The notes beneath the pieces were generated by a model, which did no database searches, had not been told where the DNA came from, and saw only the letters and a list, made by a program, of their open reading frames with translations. From Mucilaginibacter hurinus (GTDB lineage: Bacteria; Bacteroidota; Bacteroidia; Sphingobacteriales; Sphingobacteriaceae), in contig NZ_QGDC01000005.1 of assembly GCF_003324525.1 (NCBI RefSeq), forward strand, positions 186,001-250,000: 64,000 bases of DNA, written 5' to 3'. Shown here piece by piece: positions 45,041 through 53,117 of the stretch; position 1 is the first letter of the stretch, and the number at the start of each line of letters is the position of its first letter. The position numbers were made by a program, and so were the translations under genes.

Positions 45041-46816
45041 CTAAAGCTTAACCGGCTTGTAAATTTGTTGCAATTTTTCATACAACTGATCCGCCTGGAA
45101 AGGTTTAGAAAGGAAATCCTGCATGCCAACTTCCCTTATTTTTGAATGAATATTACCTGATACTGAAGCCGTAATGGCAATAATTGGCGTTTGTGCCTTA
45201 GCGGGATTGTTTAATGCACGTATGGCCGCAGTAGCTTCATAGCCATCCATTACGGGCATATGAAGATCCATCAATACGCCATCGAAATTATCACTCGCCA
45301 ACCGGTTAACGGCTTCGCGCCCGTTAAGCACTACCTCGGTGTGCACATCCCATTTTGCCAGCAATTTTTCTAGAAGCATAATATTAATGTTGTTATCCTC
45401 AGCTATCAGCAATTTAAGCCCCTTCATGCTTTTTTTTACGATAGTAAAATCTGACGAAATATTTATTTCATCGTGTGATAATTGAAAATCAATTTCAAAA
45501 GAAAATTCCGACCCTTTCCCGGCCTCACTCTTTAAATGTATGTTGCTGTTAAATAATTTAAGCAGTTTTTTTACAATAGCCAGCCCAAGGCCGGTGCCAC
45601 CGTATTTTCGTGTTGTATCTGATGATGCCTGCGTAAAAATATCAAATATGGCTTCCTGGCGGCTTATATCTATACCAATACCAGTATCGGTTACGGTAAA
45701 ACGCGTCAGCACTGTATTATTGGTTGCTGTAACCACCTTTACACTTACGCCTACCATGCCGTCACTGGTAAATTTTATAGCATTACCGGCTAAATTGTAT
45801 ATAATTTGCGTTAAACGGGTAGGGTCTGTTATAACCAGGCAGTCTTTCAATTTAGGATCAACCTCCAGTTTCCATGCCAGGGCTTTTTCAGCCGCTTTTA
45901 TACCTAAACCGGTACATATTTGGTGCAGCAGCGCCGGCAAACTTACCGGAACAGTTTCCAGTTGTATTTTATCCAGCTCGATCTTATTATAGTCAAGTAT
46001 GTCATTAATAACTGATAGCAGGTTGGTGGCAGAAAATTCAAGCACATTCAGATAATCTTTTTGTTCTTCTACTGCGGTATCCTTAATCAGGTTAGTCATG
46101 CCGATAACGCCGTTAAGCGGGGTACGCAGCTCATGCGACATAGTAGATAGAAATACTGAACGTGATTCAGCCAGGGCCTTAGCTTCTTTTACGTTTAGTT
46201 CAAGCTGATCATTAAGGGCCTGCTTTTCCTTTAAATTTTGAGTAAAAGCATCATAGTAAACATAATGCACGAAAATGAATGTCAGGAAATTAAGCAGTAT
46301 TATGATGTCCATCCCGGGCGAAGGGAGTTCCTGTGCTACTAATTTAAAGTGCCCCCAAATACTTTCCTTCGTTAAAATAAATACCATTAGGGGCGACATG
46401 GCCATAAAGGTGTACCAACCAGCCCGTGACCCGCCAATAAGATAATAGCTTACCAGGCTCGTCATAAAAATTAGCTGAATAGTAAAAATATTTATATGCT
46501 GTACGTAAATAAAAAGGTTTGTCCAAATCATTACCAAACCGCAAATAATCATCGCGTGCGCAATTGCAGCGGTAGCCGAAGGCCGATAAAGAACAACCTT
46601 TATTAAAAATAAAAAGATAAAAACTATGGCAAGCGTGCGAGTTATCTGTAGATATTGCTGATGCTCAATGGCAAAGGGTAATGCTATAAATAGTTTAGCG
46701 GTAGAAAACAGCAAAATGATCAGGACTATTTTAATTTTTGCTTTTTTAAAAGAGTCCGGTTCTAAGGCTAAAACCTTCCTTAGCGAGAAGTTAAAAAAGG
46801 GTAATTGCGCTTTCAT
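45041..46816 (-). CDS. Hybrid sensor histidine kinase with receiver domain
   Basis: 591-aa membrane kinase. About six transmembrane helices (residues 28-190) form the sensor, with no recognisable extracellular ligand domain. A short coiled coil (195-220) leads to the HisKA domain with the phospho-accepting His228 (SHELRTP). The ATP-binding domain has the N box (NLAGNAIKFT, about 341-350), G1 (DTGIGID, 377-383) and G2 (GTGLGLAIV). The C-terminal receiver has the acidic pair in AEDNN and the phospho-acceptor Asp517 (LMDLHMPVMDG), with Lys in the FLSKPF segment. There is no DNA-binding output and no separate response regulator nearby, so signal likely passes to a phosphotransfer protein elsewhere. 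Confidence 0.93.
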   Translation of the reverse strand: MKAQLPFFNFSLRKVLALEPDSFKKAKIKIVLIILLFSTAKLFIALPFAIEHQQYLQITRTLAIVFIFLFLIKVVLYRPSATAAIAHAMIICGLVMIWTNLFIYVQHINIFTIQLIFMTSLVSYYLIGGSRAGWYTFMAMSPLMVFILTKESIWGHFKLVAQELPSPGMDIIILLNFLTFIFVHYVYYDAFTQNLKEKQALNDQLELNVKEAKALAESRSVFLSTMSHELRTPLNGVIGMTNLIKDTAVEEQKDYLNVLEFSATNLLSVINDILDYNKIELDKIQLETVPVSLPALLHQICTGLGIKAAEKALAWKLEVDPKLKDCLVITDPTRLTQIIYNLAGNAIKFTSDGMVGVSVKVVTATNNTVLTRFTVTDTGIGIDISRQEAIFDIFTQASSDTTRKYGGTGLGLAIVKKLLKLFNSNIHLKSEAGKGSEFSFEIDFQLSHDEINISSDFTIVKKSMKGLKLLIAEDNNINIMLLEKLLAKWDVHTEVVLNGREAVNRLASDNFDGVLMDLHMPVMDGYEATAAIRALNNPAKAQTPIIAITASVSGNIHSKIREVGMQDFLSKPFQADQLYEKLQQIYKPVKL

Positions 46817-46949
46817 CTAGGGTTAGCACAAATATGTAAATTTTTTACATATACCCATGTATAAATACGCGGTCAATAATATATTTCGCCCTGAATATCA
46901 GCTTGATTGGCAAAGAGCGAAGGGGTACGGGCCGTACGGTATGCCCTTA

Positions 46950-47819
46950 TTAATTTTCTTTAAACTTTTGGCTCATCGTTATCAGGCTATCTGTTAAAAT
47001 CACTGAACCTTTGTAATTGGTATGTACACGGTCAGCAAACATATCGTTAGGCAAGTTGATAGTGTTCAGGTTAACGAATTTATATTTAGCCTTGTTTTGT
47101 TCCATGATATTTAAAATATCAGCAAAGTCTATCGCCTTATCACGGTATGCGGGCAAATAAGGAGCTAAAAAATAGATCAACTGGTTGCCGGCGTTATTGC
47201 ATTTATTTTGTACCTCGGCAAGGTTTTTTATAAACTGCCCTCTTCTTTTAGCAAGGCGATAGGGCTTCATGTTGAGCGCTTCATTTATTATATTTTGCGA
47301 TATGTTGTTTTGATTCAACCAGTCGTTGTCTGACTTGGATAGGTAATAAATGCTCCTTAAAAAAAATTCGTTATTAAGCCGCAATAAGGCCAGGTTATCA
47401 TAAACTGTACCTGCAAAACTTTTTTTAATAGGTTCGGAGTTTGATATATAGTAAGCATACTGGTTATCAAACTCAACCTCGACATCATATAAACTTGATA
47501 GCTCGACGTAAATAACAGCGTTTTTGTTGGCTGCGTTAACATCGTCAAGCAAATCTACCATGTTGGCATAGGGCTGGCCATTAAATCCAAGGTTTATAAA
47601 ATCAAGCTTTAAATTTTCGTTAGCGTATTTTTCATTTATAGAATTTACCGCCCTTGATGCTCCAATAACAAAGTTGTTGTGCGTTTTATCCCTGAAGTAA
47701 CGGCTAAACCTGAAGTTGGATTTAGCATCAAGCACGGCTTTAATACCTATATAGAGCGCCAACTGGCTTACAAATGCAACCGCAATAAATATAATTAACC
47801 TTGTAAGGAAATGTTTCAT
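46950..47819 (-). CDS. SGNH-like membrane-anchored protein, MBOAT partner
   Basis: 289-aa protein with one N-terminal membrane helix (about residues 5-28) and an extracytoplasmic alpha/beta domain. The candidate nucleophile is Ser55 in IGASRAVNS, and the C-terminal DRVHTN motif (Asp263, His266) supplies a DxxH pair, as in SGNH hydrolases and in AlgJ/AlgX-type partners of MBOAT enzymes. It lies 3 bases after the MBOAT gene on the same strand, so it is probably the extracytoplasmic acyltransferase or acetylesterase half of the pair. The exact family was not recognised; the function is inferred from motif and context. Confidence 0.65.
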   Translation of the reverse strand: MKHFLTRLIIFIAVAFVSQLALYIGIKAVLDAKSNFRFSRYFRDKTHNNFVIGASRAVNSINEKYANENLKLDFINLGFNGQPYANMVDLLDDVNAANKNAVIYVELSSLYDVEVEFDNQYAYYISNSEPIKKSFAGTVYDNLALLRLNNEFFLRSIYYLSKSDNDWLNQNNISQNIINEALNMKPYRLAKRRGQFIKNLAEVQNKCNNAGNQLIYFLAPYLPAYRDKAIDFADILNIMEQNKAKYKFVNLNTINLPNDMFADRVHTNYKGSVILTDSLITMSQKFKEN

Positions 47820-47822
47820 TGC

Positions 47823-49232
47823 TTAAAACTGAAAATATATAAACGCGTTGCCGCCAAAAGTGGCAAACAGCAGCGTATTGATCAATAAAAAAATGTTGAT
47901 GAAAAAAGTAGCGTAATTATTCTTTTCGTAGTAATTAAAGAAATAAATATCAATGAATATAACCAGGCTCACCAGATAAATTATTTTGCCTATTACAAAT
48001 AAATTGAGCAACTGGAAGCTATCCATCATAAATATATGCTGTACGATATAGATAGCGTCGCCAAAAGTTTGTGAGCGGAAAAATATCCAGGTAAATACAG
48101 CGTATACAAAAACAAAGAACATGCTCAGGTAGTCGTTAAGCCACTGGGGTAATTTTTTAGCTATTTTCTTCCTTTTTTTACGGGTGTAAAACTCGTAAAT
48201 CATGGCAATCCCATACAGTACGCCAAATATGATAAAGTTCCATCCCGCGCCGTGCCAAAGCCCGCTCAGGAAAAATGTAATAAATAAGGCCAGTGCTACA
48301 CCCAACTTGTCCAGGTTTCTGAAAGCGATAACCAAAGGAGTAAACAAATAATCATTCAACCAAGTTGACAGCGAAATATGCCAGCGCTGCCAGAATTCGG
48401 TAACTGATTTACTCATAAACGGCCTGTTAAAGTTCACTTTAAACTCTATGCCGAATATTTTACCAAGCCCGAGAGCAATGTCTGAGTAACCCGAAAAGTC
48501 ACAATATATCTGGAAGGCGTAAAATATGGCAGCCAGCAATATCTGGAAATCAGATATAACATGCACATTTTTGTATGATTCATCAACCATTACCGCAATA
48601 GTGTCGGCTACGGCCATTTTTTTAAAAAAGCCGAGCGTCATTTGTGATATGCCGCGCGTCATCCGCTCGCCGTCAACCGTACGCTTGTGTAAAAATTTGG
48701 GCAACATGTCGGCAGCACGCGAAATAGGCCCTGCTACCAGTTGAGGGAAGAAGCATACAAAACCCGCATAGGCCACAAAATCTTTAGTAGGCTCCAGTTT
48801 TTCCTGGTTAATATCAAACAGGTATGACAGCGAATGGAAAGTGTAAAACGATATTCCTATCGGCAAAATGATATTCAGCGTGGTAATATCAGGTTTATAA
48901 CCAAACGTCTCAGCCATTTGGTTAAACGATCCGATAAAAAAGTTGAAATATTTAAAATAAAACAAGAGCCCCAGGTTAATCACCACTGCCCAAAACATCA
49001 GGTTACTTCGTTTTTTAGGGTCACTTTCTTTCCCCATCCATAAACCGAAATAATAGCCTACTACACAGTTAAATATCAGCAACCCCAAAAACCGATAATC
49101 CCAATAACCGTAAAAAACAAGGCTGGATAAAAGGATAAAGTAATTTTGATACTTTAAACTGTTGCGTAATAGAAAATATATAGTGAAAAATATAGGGAGG
49201 AAAATAGCAAAGCTATAGGAATTGAAAACCAT
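47823..49232 (-). CDS. MBOAT family membrane O-acyltransferase (AlgI/DltB-like)
   Basis: 469-aa membrane protein with about ten to twelve helices. MBOAT hallmarks are LPIGISFYTFHSLSYL (about 123-138), FFPQLVAGPI (161-170), the YCDFSGYSDIA segment (243-253), FWQRWHISLS (280-289) and SGLWHGAGWNFI with the catalytic His327. Such proteins (AlgI, DltB, PatA) take an acyl group from a cytoplasmic carrier and pass it across the membrane. It is divergent from the FkbH-like gene (215 bases apart) whose operon also encodes an acyl carrier protein, as in the dlt system where DltB receives from DltC. The SGNH-like gene follows 3 bases later. Confidence 0.93.
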   Translation of the reverse strand: MVFNSYSFAIFLPIFFTIYFLLRNSLKYQNYFILLSSLVFYGYWDYRFLGLLIFNCVVGYYFGLWMGKESDPKKRSNLMFWAVVINLGLLFYFKYFNFFIGSFNQMAETFGYKPDITTLNIILPIGISFYTFHSLSYLFDINQEKLEPTKDFVAYAGFVCFFPQLVAGPISRAADMLPKFLHKRTVDGERMTRGISQMTLGFFKKMAVADTIAVMVDESYKNVHVISDFQILLAAIFYAFQIYCDFSGYSDIALGLGKIFGIEFKVNFNRPFMSKSVTEFWQRWHISLSTWLNDYLFTPLVIAFRNLDKLGVALALFITFFLSGLWHGAGWNFIIFGVLYGIAMIYEFYTRKKRKKIAKKLPQWLNDYLSMFFVFVYAVFTWIFFRSQTFGDAIYIVQHIFMMDSFQLLNLFVIGKIIYLVSLVIFIDIYFFNYYEKNNYATFFINIFLLINTLLFATFGGNAFIYFQF

Positions 49233-49447
49233 TGGTTTAAGTAAAATGCAGGCTTATTAAATGTTGCTCAATAATTTAAGGTGTCAAAACTACTATTTTA
49301 ACCAGTATTTGCGATATAAAATCGCCAGACTTTTTAAAATACCTGGATTTATAAATTAATTTCGGCGTTATTAATAATTCGCTTACGTTTACAGTTGGCC
49401 AATAATTTAAAAAGCGTAGCACAAACGCGATACTAGAAGATATAATT

Positions 49448-51169
49448 ATGAAGGTTTTTTCTCAGTTAAAGAAAAACTTAAAAAAGGACTTTTCCAATCT
49501 AAAAACTATTAAAGTTGCCTTATTAGGTGATACGGCTACTCAATTCCTAAACCAGGCATTACGCGCTACAGGTTATGATATAGATTATAACCTTGATATT
49601 TGGGAAGCAGACTTTAACCAGGTAGAAGGACAGGTGTTTGATCCGACTTCGGAATTGTATGAGTTTGAGCCGGATGTTGTAATCATCTTTCTGTCGAGTC
49701 ATAAGTTGGTAGCGAGGTACAACAAACTTAAGCCCGGGCAATCCGGTACAATGGCCGACATGCAGTTAGCACAGATACAAAACCTTTACGAATCGGTTAA
49801 ATCACGACTAAAAGCCAAGGTTATTTTTTATAATTATCAGGAGATTGACGATCATGTGTTCGGCAATTTTGCAAATAAAATACAATCATCTTTCCTGTAC
49901 CAGTTACGTAAGCTAAACTTCATGCTGATGGAGTACGCCTCCAATACGCCCGATTTTTACATTTGCGATCTTTCGTCAATACAAAACCAGGTAGGGAAGC
50001 AATTTTGTTTCCAGCCCTCGGTGTACATCAACACCGAGATGGTGTTAAGCATTGATATTTTGCCCGAAGTGGCGGCTAAAACGCTTGATATTATTGCGGC
50101 TATAAATGGCAAGTTTAAAAAATGTCTGATTCTTGATTTAGACAACACCACCTGGGGCGGAATCATCGGTGATGACGGGTTGGAGAACATTCAAATAGGC
50201 GCATTAGGTATTGGTAAAGCGTTCACTGAATTTCAGTACTGGGTAAAAAAATTAAAGAATCGCGGTGTAATATTGGCCGTGTGCAGTAAGAATACCGAAT
50301 CAATAGCTAAGGAGCCGTTTGAAAAGCATCCTGATATGGTGCTCAGATTAGAAGATATAGCCGTATTTATAGCCAACTGGGAAAACAAAGTAGATAATAT
50401 ACGTACCATACAAAACATTTTAAATATCGGATTTGATTCCATGGTGTTTTTGGATGATAATCCTTTTGAGCGTAATATTGTGCGAGACAGTATACCTGAG
50501 CTTACAATTCCTGAATTGCCCGAAGATCCGGCGGAGTACCTGGAATATCTTTATCCGTTAAACCTGTTTGAAACCGTTTCTTTTTCGGAAGAGGACGCCA
50601 AGCGCACTGCGCAGTATCAAATTGAAGCACAAAGGGTGGTTACACAGCAAAGCTTTACCAATGAAAAGGACTTTTTAAAAAGCCTCAACATGCTTTCGTT
50701 GGTTGAGCCGTTCAACAAGTTTAATACACCGCGTGTGGCACAACTTTCGCAACGCTCAAACCAGTTTAATTTACGCACTATACGTTATACCGAAGCCGAT
50801 ATTGAGTCGCTGTCCAAATCAAGTGATTATTTTACTTTTGCATTTACGCTGGAAGACAGGTTTGGCGACAACGGGCTGATATGTATTACTATACTTAAAA
50901 AGCAAACAGATGATACACTGTTTATTGACACATGGCTTATGAGCTGCCGCGTATTGAAAAGGGGGATGGAAAACTTTGTATTAAACACCCTTGTCAACTC
51001 TGCTAAAGAGCACGGTTATACTTATTTAAAAGGAGAATATTTGCCCACGGCTAAAAATGAAATGGTGAAGAACCATTACAAAAATTTAGGTTTTGCCGAA
51101 CAGGACGGTATATGGATATTAAACGTAAATGAATACGAAAACAAAGAATGCTATATAAGTAATAAATAA
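49448..51169 (+). CDS. FkbH-like HAD-IIIC enzyme with GNAT-like C-terminus
   Basis: 573-aa protein in three parts. Residues about 22-210 are an SGNH-like N-terminal domain (VALLGDTATQF). Residues about 224-370 are a HAD-IIIC domain with the Asp pair D230/D232 (LDLDNTTWGG), the motif II/III segment CSKNTE and LDDNPFERNIVR. Residues about 400-573 are a GNAT-like acyltransferase domain (DRFGDNGLI, KNHYKNLGF). FkbH enzymes convert 1,3-bisphosphoglycerate to a glyceryl thioester on an acyl carrier protein. The acyl carrier gene follows by 3 bases, supporting the same or a similar reaction. The true acyl group here is inferred, not shown. Confidence 0.85.
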   Translation: MKVFSQLKKNLKKDFSNLKTIKVALLGDTATQFLNQALRATGYDIDYNLDIWEADFNQVEGQVFDPTSELYEFEPDVVIIFLSSHKLVARYNKLKPGQSGTMADMQLAQIQNLYESVKSRLKAKVIFYNYQEIDDHVFGNFANKIQSSFLYQLRKLNFMLMEYASNTPDFYICDLSSIQNQVGKQFCFQPSVYINTEMVLSIDILPEVAAKTLDIIAAINGKFKKCLILDLDNTTWGGIIGDDGLENIQIGALGIGKAFTEFQYWVKKLKNRGVILAVCSKNTESIAKEPFEKHPDMVLRLEDIAVFIANWENKVDNIRTIQNILNIGFDSMVFLDDNPFERNIVRDSIPELTIPELPEDPAEYLEYLYPLNLFETVSFSEEDAKRTAQYQIEAQRVVTQQSFTNEKDFLKSLNMLSLVEPFNKFNTPRVAQLSQRSNQFNLRTIRYTEADIESLSKSSDYFTFAFTLEDRFGDNGLICITILKKQTDDTLFIDTWLMSCRVLKRGMENFVLNTLVNSAKEHGYTYLKGEYLPTAKNEMVKNHYKNLGFAEQDGIWILNVNEYENKECYISNK

Positions 51170-51172
51170 ATT

Positions 51173-51415
51173 ATGGAAGACAAAGAGATATTAGAAACAG
51201 TTAACGGTATTTTTATTGACGTGCTTGACAATGACGACATTGCTTTAACACCCGAAACTACTGCCAATGACGTAGACGACTGGGACTCCCTGAATCACAT
51301 ACAACTGGTGGTTGCTATTGAAAGAAAGTTTAAGATACGCTTTGGTTCACAGGAGATACAAAACTGGAGCAATATAGGGGACATGATTGCGTCTATTAAA
51401 GCTAAAACCGCGTAA
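51173..51415 (+). CDS. Acyl carrier protein
   Basis: 80-aa acidic helical protein with the phosphopantetheine site Ser39 in DWDSLNHIQLV, the usual start of helix 2. It differs from a fatty-acid AcpP, which normally has a DSLD..E sequence, by having DSLNHIQL, typical of dedicated carrier proteins. It sits 3 bases after the FkbH-like gene and 3 bases before the VOC gene, so it should carry the acyl group made by FkbH. A phosphopantetheinyl transferase is not in the window. Confidence 0.9.
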   Translation: MEDKEILETVNGIFIDVLDNDDIALTPETTANDVDDWDSLNHIQLVVAIERKFKIRFGSQEIQNWSNIGDMIASIKAKTA

Positions 51416-51418
51416 TTG

Positions 51419-51802
51419 ATGATGAAATTTCACCATGTGGGGGTAGCCTGTCGCGACATTAATGAAGGCATTGCAGAAATGTCAAAGATCCACGAGATAT
51501 CGGTGGTCAGCAAAATTGTAAAAGACGAACAGCAAAATGCCGAATTATGCATGCTGACGCTGGCTGACGGGGTTAACATTGAACTTATAGCGGGTAAACA
51601 GGTAGAGGGGTTTGTGAAAAAGGGGATTACCTATTACCATTTGTGTTACGAAGTGGAAAATATAAACACTGAAATAGAGCGACTCGAAAAAGAAGGAGCC
51701 TACCTGTTATCCGCGCCCAAGCCGGCCATTTTGTTTGATAACAGGGAAGTGGCTTTTTTGCACGTATCCTATGGTATAATCGAATTACTAAGCCTTGCAT
51801 AG
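51419..51802 (+). CDS. VOC (glyoxalase) family protein
   Basis: 127-aa protein of the vicinal oxygen chelate fold with two beta-alpha-beta modules. The metal-site positions include His near the start (KFHHVGVACRD), Glu in VNIELI, His in YYHLCYE and Glu in GIIELLS; the pattern recalls methylmalonyl-CoA epimerase. It is the last gene of the FkbH-ACP-VOC operon (only three bases between the ACP stop and this ATG). It could epimerise or isomerise the carrier-bound acyl group, or a related sugar; the substrate is unknown. ATG 51419 or 51422 are equally possible, and TTG 51416 is in frame. Confidence 0.8.
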   Translation: MMKFHHVGVACRDINEGIAEMSKIHEISVVSKIVKDEQQNAELCMLTLADGVNIELIAGKQVEGFVKKGITYYHLCYEVENINTEIERLEKEGAYLLSAPKPAILFDNREVAFLHVSYGIIELLSLA

Positions 51803-51894
51803 CTCTTACAATCGATTGAAATATTTTCGAGTGCCGTAGTTGTAAACCAAATTATTTTCGGAATTTTGGCGTACAATTATTATAAACTATCATC

Positions 51895-52962
51895 ATGAAA
51901 CTTGGCTTAGGCTTATATAAACACATTTTAACCGACGACAACTTCAGATTTGCCAAACAGGCCGGAGCCACGCATATCATTGCCCAACTGGTTGACTATA
52001 TAAAAGGCGACAGCCCTACACTGACTAAAGACTTTTTGAAAGGTTGGGGTACCACCCAAAACCAGGGTAAACTGTGGAAATATGATGATTTGGTAGCCTT
52101 GCGTAAACAGGTAGAATCGCACGGGTTGACGCTGGCAGGTATCGAAAATTTCGACCCTTCTCACTGGTACGATGTCCTGCTTGACGGGCCTAAGAAGAAA
52201 CAGCAGATTGAAGATGTAAAGACGATGATACGCGATATAGGTCGTGCGGGCATACCTGTAATGGGTTATTACTTTAGCCTGGCCGGTGTATGGGGATGGA
52301 CAAACGGACCTATGGGGCGCGGAGCAGCCAACTCTATCGTGTTTAATGCGAGCAAGATTGATGTGCAGGATCCTGTGCCCAACGGTATGGTGTGGAACAT
52401 GACCTACGATACGCAAGCTGCTGGCGGAAACATTGGCAGTATTAGTCGTGAAGAGATGTGGGGCAGGTTAAAATACTTTCTTGATGAACTTATGCCCGTG
52501 GCCGAGGAAGCGGGTGTTAAAATGGTTGCGCACCCCGACGATCCGCCGCTACCGGTTATGCGTGATACTGCCCGCTTGTTTTACACACAGGAAGAGTACG
52601 AAAAGCTGCTGACAGTGAACCCGAGCCCCAACAACGGCTTTGAATTATGTATGGGCACCGTACAGGAAATGGTGGGAAGCGATGTGTACGCGATGTTAGA
52701 TAAATATAGCAAGGCCGGTAAAATTGGTTATATCCACTTCCGTAATGTGGTGGGTAAGGTACCACATTACCGTGAGGCTTTTATTGACGAAGGTGACGTA
52801 AACATGGTAAAAGCTCTGCGCATCCTGAAAAGCAACAACTACGACGGTGTATTGATACCCGACCATACACCTGAAATGACATGCGCAGCTCCATGGCACG
52901 CGGGTATGGCATTTGCCTTAGGGTACATGAAAGGCGCCATGCAGGCAATTGAAAGCGAATAA
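51895..52962 (+). CDS. uxuA: Mannonate dehydratase (UxuA family)
   Basis: 355-aa TIM-barrel enzyme of the UxuA family (D-mannonate to 2-keto-3-deoxygluconate, glucuronate pathway). It has the family's GYYFSLAGVWGW segment (about residues 123-134), the metal-site motif VAHPDDPPLP (about 209-218), the HFRNV strand (about 281-285) and the closing IPDHTPEM (about 320-327). There are no uxaC, uxuB or transporter genes beside it, so its pathway partners must be elsewhere. It lies 92 bases after the VOC gene, in the same direction, and is not clearly part of that operon. A few Bacteroidota paralogs of UxuA have unproven activity. Confidence 0.85.
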   Translation: MKLGLGLYKHILTDDNFRFAKQAGATHIIAQLVDYIKGDSPTLTKDFLKGWGTTQNQGKLWKYDDLVALRKQVESHGLTLAGIENFDPSHWYDVLLDGPKKKQQIEDVKTMIRDIGRAGIPVMGYYFSLAGVWGWTNGPMGRGAANSIVFNASKIDVQDPVPNGMVWNMTYDTQAAGGNIGSISREEMWGRLKYFLDELMPVAEEAGVKMVAHPDDPPLPVMRDTARLFYTQEEYEKLLTVNPSPNNGFELCMGTVQEMVGSDVYAMLDKYSKAGKIGYIHFRNVVGKVPHYREAFIDEGDVNMVKALRILKSNNYDGVLIPDHTPEMTCAAPWHAGMAFALGYMKGAMQAIESE

Positions 52963-52989
52963 CACCAGTGTTCAATTTTGCTTAATACT

Positions 52990-53022
52990 CCATTAATTAT
53001 AGCCATAGCTATAATTAAATGG
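52990..53022. terminator. Long AT-rich hairpin between convergent genes
   Basis: CCATTAATTATAGC / GCTATAATTAAATGG with a CATA loop and one bulged base. It lies between uxuA and the convergent alpha/beta hydrolase gene. There is no clean T tract, so terminator is a reasonable but weak call. Confidence 0.5.
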
Positions 53023-53117
53023 TAGCAAATTGTGGTGTCAGAACAAAACCTGTTGATTATTTAGTTTAAAATTAGCGATAGCTAACAGGGCATGTCTATA
53101 AACAGAGGCATCCCCTG

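Noticed and set aside
44851..45129. 92-codon minus-strand frame upstream of the adhesin
   Set aside because: Its first part overlaps the end of the histidine kinase in another frame, and the rest has no recognisable fold.
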